A stretch of 64,000 bases of DNA from Symbiodinium natans. Lineage: Eukaryota > Sar > Dinophyceae > Suessiales > Symbiodiniaceae. The stretch lies in the NCBI GenBank assembly GCA_905221605.1, contig CAJNDS010000539.1, forward strand, positions 53,157 through 117,156. Direction: 5' to 3'. This document shows positions 1 to 9,619 of this stretch, in pieces (within the stretch, counting starts at the first letter, position 1; each line of letters starts with the position of its first letter). Position numbers and translations under genes: made by a program. The notes under the pieces were generated by a model that saw only the letters and a list, made by a program, of their open reading frames with translations, searched no databases and was not told the DNA's origin.

Positions 1-184
1 GCCGTGGAAGCATAAAAGTTCATTCTGGCGAAAGCTTGGACATGTTTGAACCGATCATGAAGCAGTTGCTCCCGATCTGACAGCCTTCTGCCACCACAAT
101 GAGCAGGCAGACATGGTGCCTTAATTTTTTGCTGAGTAAGTGCGAGTGCGGAAGGCGGGCCCCAAGACCCACGAGTTGTTGCAG

Positions 185-313
185 GCTGGTGACGGGCCTT
201 GGGTATTCCACAAGTCCAAATGCTCCAAGTGTGATGTTTACACTGCCTCTGGCAATTCTTCCATGGGTGGCAAGTGCCGCACATCATGCTGTGGCAAACA
301 GGGCCGTGCTTAA
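185..313 (+). CDS. candidate exon, cysteine-rich hypothetical protein
   Basis: Open segment preceded by a possible splice acceptor (TTGTTGCAG ending at 184) and closed by TAA at 311. It encodes a Cys-rich stretch that includes KSKCSKCDVY and GGKCRTSCCGK, a spacing that could bind metal. A GTAAGT donor-like sequence sits at 136-141. Family not recognised. The reading is supported only by openness, residue composition and the acceptor. The minus strand is also open across 20-211, so the strand is not certain. Confidence 0.3.
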   Translation, partial: AGDGPWVFHKSKCSKCDVYTASGNSSMGGKCRTSCCGKQGRA

Positions 314-493
314 ACCGCCGACAAGGGAAGGGTTTTTCCCCGCGCAGTGTTGCAGCATTCTTCATGTTCTGCCAGGAACACGGTACGGCTCCAAGCTTAT
401 TTTGCATGCCTTCTGAACCAAGACCTGGCACGTACTTTGAGAACCGAGAGCATGATTCCACCAACCTTCCCCCCAGAGGACAAGGAGGGTTGA

Positions 494-586
494 CACCTTG
501 CCATCCCCAGCCATGTCGCCAGGCAAAAGCTTGAAAAGCTTGGAAGCCTAACGAAAGTGCTGGTAGTGCTGGAACAGCACAAGTAA
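494..586 (+). CDS. candidate exon, hypothetical protein
   Basis: Frame open from a TGA at 491 to a TAA at 584. It contains KLEKLGSLTKVLVVLEQHK, an amphipathic, helix-like segment. A CCCCAG acceptor ends at 510 and a GTAATG donor-like site starts at 583, so a spliced exon of about 511-582 is plausible. No family recognised. Confidence 0.25.
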   Translation, partial: HLAIPSHVARQKLEKLGSLTKVLVVLEQHK

Positions 587-664
587 TGCAAAGTGGGTTC
601 GGAGACTCAGTGCCGCTAGGACACAGGGTTTATAGGGGTCGGTTCTTTAAGCTGAAAAACCAAA

Positions 665-691
665 AATGCTTCAAAAAAATATACATATATA

Positions 692-722
<31 letters not shown>

Positions 723-775
723 TTTTCTGTTTATATTTATATTTATTTATTATTATTTATTTATTTATGTATATG
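665..775. repeat. AT-rich simple repeat
   Basis: TA/ATATAC dinucleotide-type repeat followed by a run of TTTAT units. Apparent reading frames across it are low-complexity Ile/Tyr/Phe and are not considered coding. Confidence 0.8.
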
Positions 776-797
776 CACCTTTTTTCATGGCCTCTAG

Positions 798-1080
798 GGA
801 GCTGCGCCAGGGCTGCCGGGGCTTGGTTGGCCTCAGCTTCCGGTCCTTCACCAGGTATGAGCCTAACCATCCAGAGCCTTATATGCAGCAAATTAAGGAA
901 TGGCGGTTTGTTAGGGTTCAGATTGTTCAGGGTGGAAGGCTGGAGGAATCTTCTGATATCATGGTTTCTATTCCAGCTTATTCACGATGACCCGATCTGG
1001 CCCACGTAGGCGGGCACCAAGAACAAGTACGAGGTGCTAGATAAAATGGAATGCAAGACCAGACCATGCCTTGAAAGTGT
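798..1080 (+). CDS. two short candidate exons of a multi-exon gene
   Basis: The first exon is 798-854, between the acceptor CCTCTAG and the donor GTATGA; in one frame nearly every codon ends in G or C (ELRQGCRGLVGLSFRSFTR). The second starts after an acceptor near 976 or 1009 and contains AGTKNKYEVLDKMECKTRP, then closes at a TGA near 1084. A TAG at 1007-1009 interrupts the frame between 976 and 1010 unless that AG is itself the acceptor. Function unknown. Confidence 0.3.
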
Positions 1081-1164
1081 TTTGTGATTTTTGCACGCCA
1101 ATAACTTAAAACCTCTTGTGGTGTTTGCCGCATCTTCTAGTGCAACCAGTCCTCTTTCTTAATA

Positions 1165-1329
1165 ATGTCTCGCTGTGTTGTCCTCGGGAGGAGTGGACTC
1201 GTAGGTTTGTGCGAACAGCCCAAAGTGCACACAGGCTGCTCGGCAGCTTTGTATTTCCGTCCGTCCGTGTTCTCAAAGTCCAACAACCCGCAGTGTACCG
1301 TGGTGTCTCAAGGGGGCCTCATTGCTTGA
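1165..1329 (+). CDS. candidate exon or 54-aa ORF, hypothetical
   Basis: ATG at 1165 to TGA at 1327. The composition is protein-like, with segments such as SGLVGLCEQPKVHTGCSAA and NNPQCTVVSQGGLIA. It lies in series with the neighbouring open segments on the same strand, which suggests one intron-rich gene across roughly 0.8-2.5 kb. No family recognised. Confidence 0.3.
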   Translation: MSRCVVLGRSGLVGLCEQPKVHTGCSAALYFRPSVFSKSNNPQCTVVSQGGLIA

Positions 1330-1396
1330 ATCCCGACTTGCCTTGGTTTTGTTTGTTTTGTTTGTGCTCCTCTCTTCCACTATTCTATTTTGACGT

Positions 1397-1561
1397 GCCA
1401 AGAGAATCGAGGAAAATGCCCGCTGTCTGGTGGCCGAGAGTGGTATGCCCCAAGCGTTCTTGCAGTTCAGCTTCCCTGCAAACACGGTGCGGGTTGTGGG
1501 TGAGCTGGTGGATGTCTCAGATGACACTTGGGCATGCATTAGCTGTCTACTAGCATGTTGA
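1397..1561 (+). CDS. candidate exon, hypothetical protein
   Basis: Open frame with no ATG at its start, closed by TGA at 1559. It includes RIEENARCLVAESGMPQAF and VRVVGELVDVSDDTWAC, a well-formed mix of beta-prone and acidic residues with codons mostly starting with G and ending in G/C. It begins just after a TGA at 1391, with CCAAG as a possible acceptor. One of the more convincing coding segments of the first 3 kb. Function unknown. Confidence 0.4.
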   Translation, partial: AKRIEENARCLVAESGMPQAFLQFSFPANTVRVVGELVDVSDDTWACISCLLAC

Positions 1562-1581
1562 CATGTTCAGTTGCACATGCC

Positions 1582-1719
1582 ATGGACGGTAGTAAGATGC
1601 GATTAGCCTTGTCAGTCAGAGCACAAGAGCCTCCCGTTCCCGAACCTCAGTATTTCATGAAGCAAAAACGTTGGAATTGGGCAGGGATGGATTCATACGG
1701 GCTCGGGATCTGGGAGTGA
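1582..1719 (+). CDS. candidate exon, hypothetical protein
   Basis: ATG at 1582, TGA at 1717, 45 codons. Contains EPPVPEPQYFMKQKRWNWAG. It follows the preceding candidate exon by about 20 bases in a different frame, which fits separate exons. No family recognised. Confidence 0.3.
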   Translation: MDGSKMRLALSVRAQEPPVPEPQYFMKQKRWNWAGMDSYGLGIWE

Positions 1720-1744
1720 GACTGAGATAACATGGGATTCTCAG

Positions 1745-1862
1745 AGTTGCGCAGGCCTTGATGAAGCAGCAGAGTTCGGTCACCATGCCCAGTGGCCGGA
1801 CATTCCGGTGTTGCATGAAGGAGCTGAAGAGCACATGTGCACATATGTCAGCCACATATTAG
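1745..1862 (+). CDS. candidate exon, hypothetical protein
   Basis: Starts after the acceptor ATTCTCAG (ending 1744). One frame (RVAQALMKQQSSVTMPSGRT, then a basic segment) has very high third-position G/C and ends at TAG 1860. A second frame over the same bases stays open to about 1980 and would encode a hydrophobic, membrane-like segment, so frame choice is uncertain. Confidence 0.3.
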
Positions 1863-2158
1863 TTCTGCTGTCCATTTGCTTGTGCGTGAGCCTGCCGTTC
1901 TGGAAGTTCTACCTTGATGTGTTGCGACCCCCATATACATCTCGTAGTGATGCAGTGTCTGTGCGCGTGCGTGTGCAGTAAAGCAAGGACTCTAGGTTAT
2001 ATTATCGTTCAAGCAGGAAGCATTTCAGAGTGGTTTCAGAGTGGTTGGCTGGTGCAGCCTCCCCCCCCTTCCCAGCCCAACCCCACAGCCACCCCGAAAT
2101 TAGAGCAAGCAACAGCGGGCGGCTAACATCTGACAATGGCTAGTTTCGGCTAGTTGAC

Positions 2159-2531
2159 ATGGGAGACACATGGCCTCTGTTGTCATCTTTTGAATTAGAA
2201 TGGTGCGCACTTCTGTCAGGGTGCTTGGGGCTTTGGAAGGAAGCTGTTGGCAACTTGCGTTTGCAGGAGGATGGTCGGCATGCCTACCTGGTAGCGCAGC
2301 AGTACCTTGGAGCTGTTGTGGTCGGGACAGCTGGCAATGCTGCGACACGTTGTGCAACAGTTGCGAGTAAAAGTGCATTGCTGCCAAATCCTGACAACTG
2401 AACAACGGCCCAGAGCTTGCTTAAGGAAGAACAAGTTTGATGGCACCGTCTTGCAAAGGCTCCAGGACATCCATCAACAACCATCTGTGGGTTTAGGGTT
2501 CAGGGATGTCACGTTGGACGCTTACCTGTGA
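2159..2531 (+). CDS. candidate exon pair, hypothetical protein
   Basis: Two overlapping open frames on the same strand. The first (to 2401) encodes WKEAVGNLRLQEDGRHAYLV and following residues. The second (to 2531) ends in FDGTVLQRLQDIHQQPSVGL and closes at TGA. Both look coding in parts, which suggests an unmarked intron or frameshift between them near 2390-2440. No family recognised. Confidence 0.3.
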
Positions 2532-2845
2532 GAGCCCAGAAGGAGACGGCCGAATATGAGCATGAGAGATCTTAGAGATCAGGCAAGCTCAGTGGGAGTC
2601 ATATGTTGCTCGTGCAGTGTCTTGTCAAGGGTTTGCAGTAGGGGCAGTACGGGGCAGGTGGCACATTACATCACATTGCCGTCGCAGCAATCGCGGCTGA
2701 TAATGTGTATGTGTGTGTGTGTCTTTCAGTGGCCAACCTTAGAGTAGTGGATTCGTGACCCTGTCGGACATCATGTTCAGTCAAAAGCGGAATGGCCTCT
2801 CTAAATTACTCACCTGAGCTGCGGACTTTTGCTTCTTTCGGTGCT

Positions 2846-2919
2846 CTATGGAAAAGTTGAAATGAGGACGGTGCTTCGCACGCTATGGAAAAGTTGAAAT
2901 GAGGACGGTGCTTCGCGTG
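2846..2919. repeat. 37-bp tandem duplication
   Basis: A 37-bp unit beginning CTATGGAAAAGTTG occurs at 2846-2882 and again at 2883-2919 with only terminal differences. It is followed by a short GC palindrome (GCGCGCTGGCGCGC) near 2921. Confidence 0.85.
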
Positions 2920-3122
2920 CGCGCTGGCGCGCATGCGGGCGTGAGCACGCGGAAAGGTTTCGGGAAAGCTCCGCAGAAAGCGCGGAGTCGAGTGGGTTGC
3001 AGGGATTTTACCCAATGATAACTGCTCGAGTGTGCTCCCGCGATTTCGGGACTTTCGCCAATTGTGATGCCTCATAAGACATTGCTGTTACTACAAACCT
3101 CTTTGGTGGGAGGGTTCGCCGA

Positions 3123-3378
3123 AGCACACTGGCAAAGTTGAAGCTACCAAGACTTCTGCGGACGGTTCGTGCGGAAGGCCTCACCATAGATGCCTTGTCT
3201 CAAAAATTCTCCTACGGCATTGTGCATGGTTTCTCAATTAATAGCCCTAGGAGATCCGAGGAGCATCAGCACACGACAAAAACTGACAGCTGTCCCCAGT
3301 GAGGATCTGCTGCGCCTTCGGAAGCAGGCTGTATTATCATGTGCTCTTTATCATATAATTATGCACTTGCTTTTGTGA
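3123..3378 (+). CDS. candidate exon region, hypothetical
   Basis: The first frame, 3123-3302, contains LAKLKLPRLLRTVRAEGLTI. A second frame, running to 3378, contains SEDLLRLRKQ. Both look protein-like and they overlap, so a splice junction probably lies between 3190 and 3300. Function unknown. Confidence 0.25.
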
Positions 3379-3471
3379 AGGGCTTGCACCAGGCAACGAC
3401 ACTCGCTACAGGTATAGATGCAATCCTTTTTTGGCCCTGCACTTCGAGACATCTCGGCGTCATTTCGCAGG

Positions 3472-3598
3472 ATAATATCGGCGCCTTCTCCAACAAGAAG
3501 TGTGCGGGCCTCTTGGGTGTTGGGTATCACTCCTGGAACAAGTGGACGGGCAATCGATGCCTGGTGCTGTCCTCGCGCATCCCGCAGGACGCGCCTTG
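3472..3598 (+). CDS. candidate exon, hypothetical protein
   Basis: Begins after the acceptor CATTTCGCAG and closes at TGA 3596. Contains NIGAFSNKKCAGLLGVGYHS and WNKWTGNRCLVLSSRIPQDAP-type sequence with almost uniform G/C third positions. Strong coding look for its length; the protein family is not recognised. Confidence 0.4.
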
Positions 3599-3714
3599 AA
3601 GCCGCGTTGAGATTCGGTTTGGAATGCCATGATGCAGAGCCTCAAGCTCACTTGAAACACTACTGATACTGCGACTGTACTCGTCCGCAAGATGCAAGAG
3701 ACCTCAGTGAGGGT

Positions 3715-3978
3715 GTGCTCCATACGTGGAGCCGGCATACATATGCCAAACCTAGAAGGGCATCTTCACGCCAAGTTCATGCATTGTTTTGGGAAGGAAG
3801 CCATGCAAGTCCTGGGGTGGACTTTGCAGCCTACGATCACCGAAGAGAGCCCTTCGGCTTTAGAAAGGATGAGGGGATGTGCTGCCACCGGAAGTTCCCG
3901 AATGCCTGTCGGCGTTCCACAATTGTGGAAGATGAGGGGCTGTTCCTGGTATCATGGCTGGGTTGTGAAGTCCTGTAG
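3715..3978 (+). CDS. candidate exon, hypothetical protein
   Basis: Open to TAG at 3976. Its second half (GVDFAAYDHRREPFGFRKDE, then a short Cys-rich segment and an acidic EDEGLF) is compositionally protein-like. A second + frame over the same bases is also open, so the frame call is moderate. No family recognised. Confidence 0.35.
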   Translation: MLHTWSRHTYAKPRRASSRQVHALFWEGSHASPGVDFAAYDHRREPFGFRKDEGMCCHRKFPNACRRSTIVEDEGLFLVSWLGCEVL

Positions 3979-4392
3979 CTTGCAGATCGGAGCCTAAGGC
4001 TTGCTTCCTGAAGAGACTTCAAATCCAGAGGAGACCGGAACGTTGCGGAAAGAGATAGAGAAGATGGCACTCAGAGCCAGTCTTGCTTGTCACTAGCTGA
4101 GCAATGAGAGGGGGAGTGAAGGATGTTGGAGCCTCGGGCAAGATCCAGGCGCCAATGACTCAATGAGAACCCGTATATTCCCCTGGGGATTTGTTTTTGT
4201 TTATATAAAACCCCAAGAGAGCATTAAAAATACTATTTTTATTGAGGTTCTAAGGGGAGTATAGACCCGAATTGCTATGTTCAGGAGGCAACCCCTACTG
4301 GCAACCGCCAGCTCAATAAGCAAGAGTCGAGCATCACCGACGAGATCGAGGAGAAGAGGGCCGTGACATGCCGTGACCATGACGTGAATGCT

Positions 4393-4839
4393 TTAAGTGA
4401 AAACATATCCGTCTTGGGCTCCAGGAGTCAGGCAAACAAGCCTGCAAAATGACAGTTTGCGGGCCCCACCAAACATGTCGTAGCGATTGTAGTGACAAAA
4501 CACATTACGTGGCGCGCCGGGAACTGCTAGGAGGCCGAAGCTGTCAAAATCGATGAGGAGGTGGCTGAGGACACAGTCCAGAACGCGGAGCAGGAGCATG
4601 CAGACCAATTTAGCGGGCCAAGTTATTTTGGTATTGCGGAGTAGAAGCGAGAAATTCTGTAGCTCGTAGGAATAGCAGTCCGTCGGAGTTGTTGTTTTTG
4701 GGCTTTGGTCTTGAGTGTTGCATGTTTTCGAATACAGCAGAAAGAGCAGATGTTGAAGGCATCGCGCATGGTCTGGACTTGCAAAGAAGGACTGCCAAGT
4801 GACACTAGCAACCGTTGTCAGGCCTGAATGAGGAATCAT
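4393..4839 (-). CDS. candidate exon or 148-aa ORF on the minus strand
   Basis: Reads from 4839 to a TAA at 4393. The C-terminal half (SHLLIDFDSFGLLAVPGAPR and on) has G/C-rich third positions and the plus strand has no competing frame there, so the minus strand is favoured. The N-terminal part is less convincing and may be intronic. Function unknown. Confidence 0.35.
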   Translation of the reverse strand: MIPHSGLTTVASVTWQSFFASPDHARCLQHLLFLLYSKTCNTQDQSPKTTTPTDCYSYELQNFSLLLRNTKITWPAKLVCMLLLRVLDCVLSHLLIDFDSFGLLAVPGAPRNVFCHYNRYDMFGGARKLSFCRLVCLTPGAQDGYVFT

Positions 4840-5199
4840 GCCTTTGTCCGCTAGCGAGCCAGGAAGAGCAAGAGCCGGTGTCTTCGAGCAGCGCTCCGCT
4901 AGAGAGCCAGGAAGAGCAAGAGCCGGTGTCTTCGAGCAACGATCAAGACGGCGGTGAGGAACCTGTCCACGAATTACTGTGCGTTTGTAGACTCTGTCGC
5001 AAGCACTGTAAAGCGCCGCTGCCCTTGTGTGAAGGTCTTGCAGGATGCCCTACTACATAGTACATCCCATTCTTTCCATGTCTGTTTGAACCCCATCAAG
5101 TGCATTCACTGTCACTCTGGACAGGCTGCGTCGAGCTGGCAGCTTGCGGTCCGTGTGGTTGATGCCACATCAGGCGGGGTTGGTTCAAACAACATCTGA
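4815..5199 (+). CDS. candidate exons with an acidic in-frame repeat
   Basis: The first frame (4815-5060) contains a perfect two-copy 48-bp repeat starting at 4856 and 4904 that encodes two copies of SQEEQEPVSSS, a low-complexity acidic segment. The adjacent frame (4954-5199) contains VDSVASTVKRRCPCVKVLQ, then a Cys/His cluster CIHCHSG, and ends at TGA. They may be consecutive exons of one protein. Family unknown. Confidence 0.35.
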
Positions 5200-5588
5200 C
5201 AAAGACACAGCTAATGCCGATGAACTTCCTGAGCTCTAACGTCGAGTAGTGGCACTATATAATGATAGAATAACATAATAATATACTTATATATTATTAT
5301 AGTAATTCATAATATTGTAGTATTAAACTGTACTAATATAATTTTGTAATGCTGGAAGCTGGGCGCAGAGCCTCAGAATAGCCTGCTGTTGACACGCAAG
5401 GTCTGCGGAAGGCGCCCGCGTAAAATTTTGCTGAGGAAGAGCTAAGCCGCCTCCCAGGGTTCCCATGCATTCGACTTCCACGACGTAGGCCTTTCCGAAA
5501 CAGGCAGTATAGTTGTGGTCGCAAAAACCGTTTTTTTCGTTTCACCCTGGCTCCCCCATCAGCTTCTCTGGCATCATGATCTGTTCGG

Positions 5589-5891
5589 TTGAAGATATCC
5601 TACTTGCGTACAGCGCGCAGCGTGAGGCGGTCTGTGCACAGCCTTCGTTTTCACTATCGGCTGAAGCTTCCAACTTCGTTGCTTTTCAACAACTGGTTCG
5701 GTCTCTCTGCAAGTCTCCAGAACCGCTGTCAAAGTGCCGCGAATAGCCCACCACGGTACAAAGTGATGTGGATCTGGCCTTCAGGCAATACACTGAAGTC
5801 TGTGCCGATCCAGATCCTCAACAAGAAGAAGACAGTGCTTGCTGAGGTCAGGATTTGGGGTCGATTTCGCTGTTCATGTCGGAAATGGTAA
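5589..5891 (+). CDS. candidate exon, hypothetical protein
   Basis: The convincing part is the second half (from about 5757): YKVMWIWPSGNTLKSVPIQI, then LNKKKTVLAEVR, beta-strand-like with G/C third positions. It ends at a TAA near 5891. The upstream half may be intron. No family recognised. Confidence 0.35.
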   Translation: MKISYLRTARSVRRSVHSLRFHYRLKLPTSLLFNNWFGLSASLQNRCQSAANSPPRYKVMWIWPSGNTLKSVPIQILNKKKTVLAEVRIWGRFRCSCRKW

Positions 5892-6087
5892 GGTGAGTTC
5901 CACATGTTCCACAGTTCAGTTTGGCACTGTGTCGACAGTGGAGCTACACGCGTCCCCCTTGAAAGTGTGATGGATGTATAATCATTGAGTCAATGAGCCT
6001 GGGACTGATATTGGAGACGCCAGGGGGAGACTTCGCAAGTGGGAATGGCCACAGTCAACGTGGCTCAGGAAGAGGACGTCGTGTTAT

Positions 6088-6354
6088 TTGGCCGCAGCAT
6101 GTTGCAGCAATCTCCGCCACTTCTCACGTCTTACGCTGATACCAGATGCCAAGGTTCCTAGCGATATCGAGACAAGGCTATATGGCCATGAAGCGTCGCT
6201 ACATAAGGCCCTCATGTCTGCACCAAGACAGGTTGCCGCCTTGCTCTTTGCTGCATTGCTCAGTTTTTCGCCCTCAACCTCCTGTCGCAGGTCCCGTCAA
6301 TGCGGCGGTGGAGACAAGTGTATCACGCAATGCGCACTCAGCCCCACATTCTGA
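6088..6354 (+). CDS. candidate exon, hypothetical protein
   Basis: Contains LTLIPDAKVPSDIETRLYGH and SLHKALMSAPRQVAALLFAA, an amphipathic helical stretch, followed by a Cys-rich end closed by TGA. No family recognised. Confidence 0.35.
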   Translation: MAAACCSNLRHFSRLTLIPDAKVPSDIETRLYGHEASLHKALMSAPRQVAALLFAALLSFSPSTSCRRSRQCGGGDKCITQCALSPTF

Positions 6355-6462
6355 TCATTGAATGATCCATCTCGGGCTTCGTAGCGCAGATAAAGCCGTG
6401 CCAAGATCTGCCGAGCTAGAAGGCACTGCCAGAAAGACCTGCTCGAACCTGCACAAGCACAT

Positions 6463-6914
6463 GAGCAGCTTCACCAAAAAGCGATGATGGAAGCAAGTTT
6501 GGCTTCGACATGCTGTGGGGCTTGTGTGCGCGAGTGAGTTCACAGCCCTGCCATCCGGCCATCCTACACTTGATTAGCTTGTGTGAGCGCTGCAGGAGCT
6601 TCCGGCTGCTGCTGCACTTGCTGTGGACAGAGGCGCGTGAGAACTGTTCGTGGATGGGCGCACTGTGGTTCGCATATGTTGTGGTTGCGGACATGTTCGA
6701 AGACCATGACATGCATGTGTGGCATAATGTTGCAAACCAGCGCAGATCAGGGAACGGGATCCGCCTGCAACTGGCCCTCTCTTTGCCGAAGGCGGCGCAT
6801 GTGAAGAGTCGGTGCAAAGTAATTGTCGTGATTGGCGATTCAGAGTCCCTAACTGTCAGCATGCGCAGCAATGTGCAAGTACATAGTTGCTTTGTCCTGC
6901 TTATTTTGGCTTAG
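6463..6914 (+). CDS. candidate exon, about 140-aa hypothetical protein
   Basis: The frame is open from a TGA near 6460 to a TAG at 6912. Third positions are strongly G/C-biased throughout. It includes a hydrophobic, possibly membrane-associated block (FRLLLHLLWTEARENCSWMG, then ALWFAYVVVADMF) and an acidic EDHD. The minus strand is also open but with poorer codon bias. No family recognised. Confidence 0.4.
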
Positions 6915-7339
6915 GCACCTTGCTGTGGTGCTTGTAAGATAGTGCTGCTAGCACCTTGCTTGTCGGCTTGTCCTAGGAGAATCGGCTTCAAAACCTAGTC
7001 TCGGGTCAGCTGTTATAGTAGCCTAGGACTTGATGGGCTTTCTCACCCTTCATGGCACGCGGCGTACCCAGACCCATTCTGCAGCTGCAGTATGGATACA
7101 TAATATGAACCAAGAAATAGTCAGAGTCCCGGGCCCTAATCCAAACTCATGACATTTGTACCCAGCATGTCGTGCAGAAGCCTGCAGTCGTGATCACAGG
7201 CGCCGCCCACTCGCTCCTCGCGTCTCATCGCCAGCCGAATCGCCTCTCCCTTTCGACAAGGCACCCTTTACCTTTGCAGTAGCCGCAATGGTGGGCCAGT
7301 CCGTGCGATTAATGCCCGTCGACATACAAGTAGTGGTCC

Positions 7340-7485
7340 TGGGTAGTGGTAGTGGTAGTCGTAGCGGTGGTGGTGGTGGTGGTGGTGGTGGCGGCGGTCG
7401 TCGTCGTCGTCCTCGTCCTCGTCGTCCTCGTCCTCCTCGTCCTCCTCGTCCTCGTCCTGGTCCTCGTCCTCCTCGTCGTCGTAGA
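7340..7485. repeat. trinucleotide repeat, (TGG)n then (TCN)n
   Basis: GGT/TGG repeats pass directly into TCG/TCC repeats. The long frames across it (poly-Gly/Arg/Pro on +, poly-Asp/Glu/His on -) are low-complexity by-products. Confidence 0.85.
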
Positions 7486-7577
7486 GTTCTCGAGCCGCCC
7501 ACCGCCCACCATCAACCAGGAGTTCGCAGCTCTGACTTTGCAGATGCTGCGGTGGCCACCCTAGGCAGGAGAAGCTT

Positions 7578-8078
7578 GTGATCGTTTTTGGGGATCGGGG
7601 ATGCACGAGAGGAGTTCATGGCTATATGGCCGGTCGCAGCATTGGCACGAGTGATATGCTAAAGTGGTGGCTTTTCGGCGTTGGTGCACACACGCACACA
7701 TGCACCTTTCGTCCAACTGTTGGACACGTGCTTCAGTCGATTTCGTGCGGATCACCGCGCCGGCCCCCTTGCGATGGCTTGACAACTGCCGAGCGGCTTG
7801 AAGGCAGAAGATGGAAGAAGTTGTTGAAAATTTGGGATGACCACACACACCTTGCAAGTTTTGCGATTTGGTGGAGCATGAGTTCTAGAGATCTTCCAAC
7901 GTTCGGACATTGGCAAGTGCTTTCCAAGGTGCAGAACACGTCCATGTTGTCCTCGGCGTTGTGGCGATGCCTTTGCTACGGAAACGAGGCCTATGCCCAG
8001 CCCTCAGGCAACAGCTCACCACCAAGCATGTGCATGCAGCCACTTGACTTGTGCACGGCCCGAAAGCTGCTTGCGTAG
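7578..8078 (+). CDS. candidate exon, 166-codon hypothetical protein
   Basis: Open to TAG at 8076. The region from about 7790 on (RRWKKLLKIWDDHTHLASFA, then a Trp-rich segment and SSALWRCLCYGNEAYAQ) has consistent coding bias. It lies in series with the + strand open segments to 9.4 kb. Function unknown. Confidence 0.4.
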   Translation: MIVFGDRGCTRGVHGYMAGRSIGTSDMLKWWLFGVGAHTHTCTFRPTVGHVLQSISCGSPRRPPCDGLTTAERLEGRRWKKLLKIWDDHTHLASFAIWWSMSSRDLPTFGHWQVLSKVQNTSMLSSALWRCLCYGNEAYAQPSGNSSPPSMCMQPLDLCTARKLLA

Positions 8079-8084
8079 GGTAGC

Positions 8085-8489
8085 GTGTGTGTGCACAATG
8101 TCGCTTTCTTAAACCTGATATGGGCACCACGCAAGAAGCAGAACCAGTCATGTCAAATCAGCAGTCATGCAGAGCCGCGCCTCCTTGAAAAGATTGACTG
8201 GAAAAAGGGCAGTGCCCTTAGGCACATCCTGATACAGAGAGGCAGACTCTCCAGAGGACGCATCAGAAAGGCTCCACCAATTGAACATGCTCAGGGGCCA
8301 CAGCTTTTTGGTTGCATGCAAGATCGCAGTACTCATGAGATGGACCCTCCCAGCTACATTGCTGTCGACGGGGACACGGATGAAGAGGTCGGGCGTTGCA
8401 GCCAAACACTACTGATGTGTGCGCCGGAGACCCGGCCCCAGAATGGACATATATGTATACACAATCACAGCAACAAATTGGAATTATAG
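8085..8489 (+). CDS. candidate exon, hypothetical protein
   Basis: Contains RLLEKIDWKKGSALRHILIQ, a basic RGRLSRGRIRK, and an acidic VDGDTDEEVG. Closed near 8489. Plausible continuation of the neighbouring candidate exons; no family recognised. Confidence 0.35.
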   Translation: MCVHNVAFLNLIWAPRKKQNQSCQISSHAEPRLLEKIDWKKGSALRHILIQRGRLSRGRIRKAPPIEHAQGPQLFGCMQDRSTHEMDPPSYIAVDGDTDEEVGRCSQTLLMCAPETRPQNGHICIHNHSNKLEL

Positions 8490-8557
8490 CTACCGAACAG
8501 TATTAGCACAAATGTGTGCCTATACAGCATAATACTAGAAATACATGTATGTATCAT

Positions 8558-8920
8558 TCAAGCCTCTGTCTGCGACGGCAAGCGAGACGAAACATGAAGG
8601 TTGCATTGCAACGTAGCTGTCCAAGCAACTCCTAGAATCCCTTGTGCGTGTAAGGGGCATAAGGGAATCGAGGTCTCAAGACTATTCCGAGCACGCATCC
8701 ACTGACTCCTCTTCAGAATTTGCCACAACCAAGGAGGCAAGCCCCGGCCCTTGGGCTGCTGTAAACGTTGGCGTGCTTGCCTGGTCTCTCGCAATGCATC
8801 CCGTCGGTGGAACTTTTCACGCAGCTGTCCTAGTGCTGGGAAGGCGCTTGGGGGTGTTGAGCCATCGGAGGGTGTGCTGTCACTGTTATAGTGGAGACGT
8901 TCTATGAACAGGCCGAGCAA
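8558..8920. CDS. candidate coding segment, strand undecided
   Basis: The plus strand (8644-8907) reads SSSEFATTKEASPGPWAAVN, then a hydrophobic segment. The minus strand (8920-8558) reads FPALGQLREKFHRRDALRET and a basic, Trp-containing stretch. Both have acceptable codon bias. The plus reading fits the orientation of the neighbours. Confidence 0.25.
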
Positions 8921-9044
8921 GTGCAGAGTACGAGGGTTTCAAAGAGGAAAGGTGCCGTGACAAACCCTTGACTCCTTTGTTGTTCCTATGGCTGGTTGTT
9001 GTTGTGTGGCATAGCTGCGCTGCAACCCAAGGCTGGCCGTAATC

Positions 9045-9416
9045 ATGTTGGACAGCGGTCGGCGGGACGAGTTCCGATCCCAAATGTACTTATTCTGGAG
9101 CTTTGCCACGACATTCGTATGGGTGCTGGAAGTTGGCCTCAGTTGTTGGTATGTTGGAAAGCAGTCATCTTTCAGAGAAGCGGTAGAGCTTGCCATCGCA
9201 GCCTACCTGACATACGAGTCAGCTGTCACCATGTGGAAGCACTGGTGTCGGCCTGACAAGCAAGTTGAAGGAGAGGTGGCAGATGTGGGGCTCAACGCCG
9301 CAATATATTTTTATGCCTCAGAAGAGACCTGCTTCCTGACATGGCAACAGTGGCAACAGTGGCGCCGTGTGTTCCGCCGAAGTGGGCAGACGATGCAAGT
9401 GCAAGACGAGGCGTAA
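9045..9416 (+). CDS. candidate exon, membrane-like hypothetical protein
   Basis: ATG at 9045, stop at 9414, 123 codons. The N-terminal half has two hydrophobic stretches (YLFWSFATTFVWVLEVGLSC and an AVELAIAAYLTY segment) separated by a short polar loop, then a charged C-terminal half. This is consistent with a membrane protein exon. Family unknown. Confidence 0.4.
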   Translation: MLDSGRRDEFRSQMYLFWSFATTFVWVLEVGLSCWYVGKQSSFREAVELAIAAYLTYESAVTMWKHWCRPDKQVEGEVADVGLNAAIYFYASEETCFLTWQQWQQWRRVFRRSGQTMQVQDEA

Positions 9417-9619
9417 GCAGGATGTTCTGCACATGCTGATATGCTGCAGAAGCTTGTCACCAGATTCCTGCACCTACTGCAACCCCTGAATGACAACGAA
9501 CGCGGCCTCCTTCTCAAAACAGCACGGCGCATCAATACTACCTGCGCTGGCATGAAAAAGGTTCGCTCGGGCGGAGATACCCGCCCTACAGATTTGGAAT
9601 TTGTGGGCCGTCCTACTCT

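Noticed and set aside
7156-7606. Poly-Arg/Pro/Gly and poly-Asp/Glu/His frames
   Set aside because: Produced by the trinucleotide repeat at 7340-7485; no normal protein sequence on either side of convincing length.
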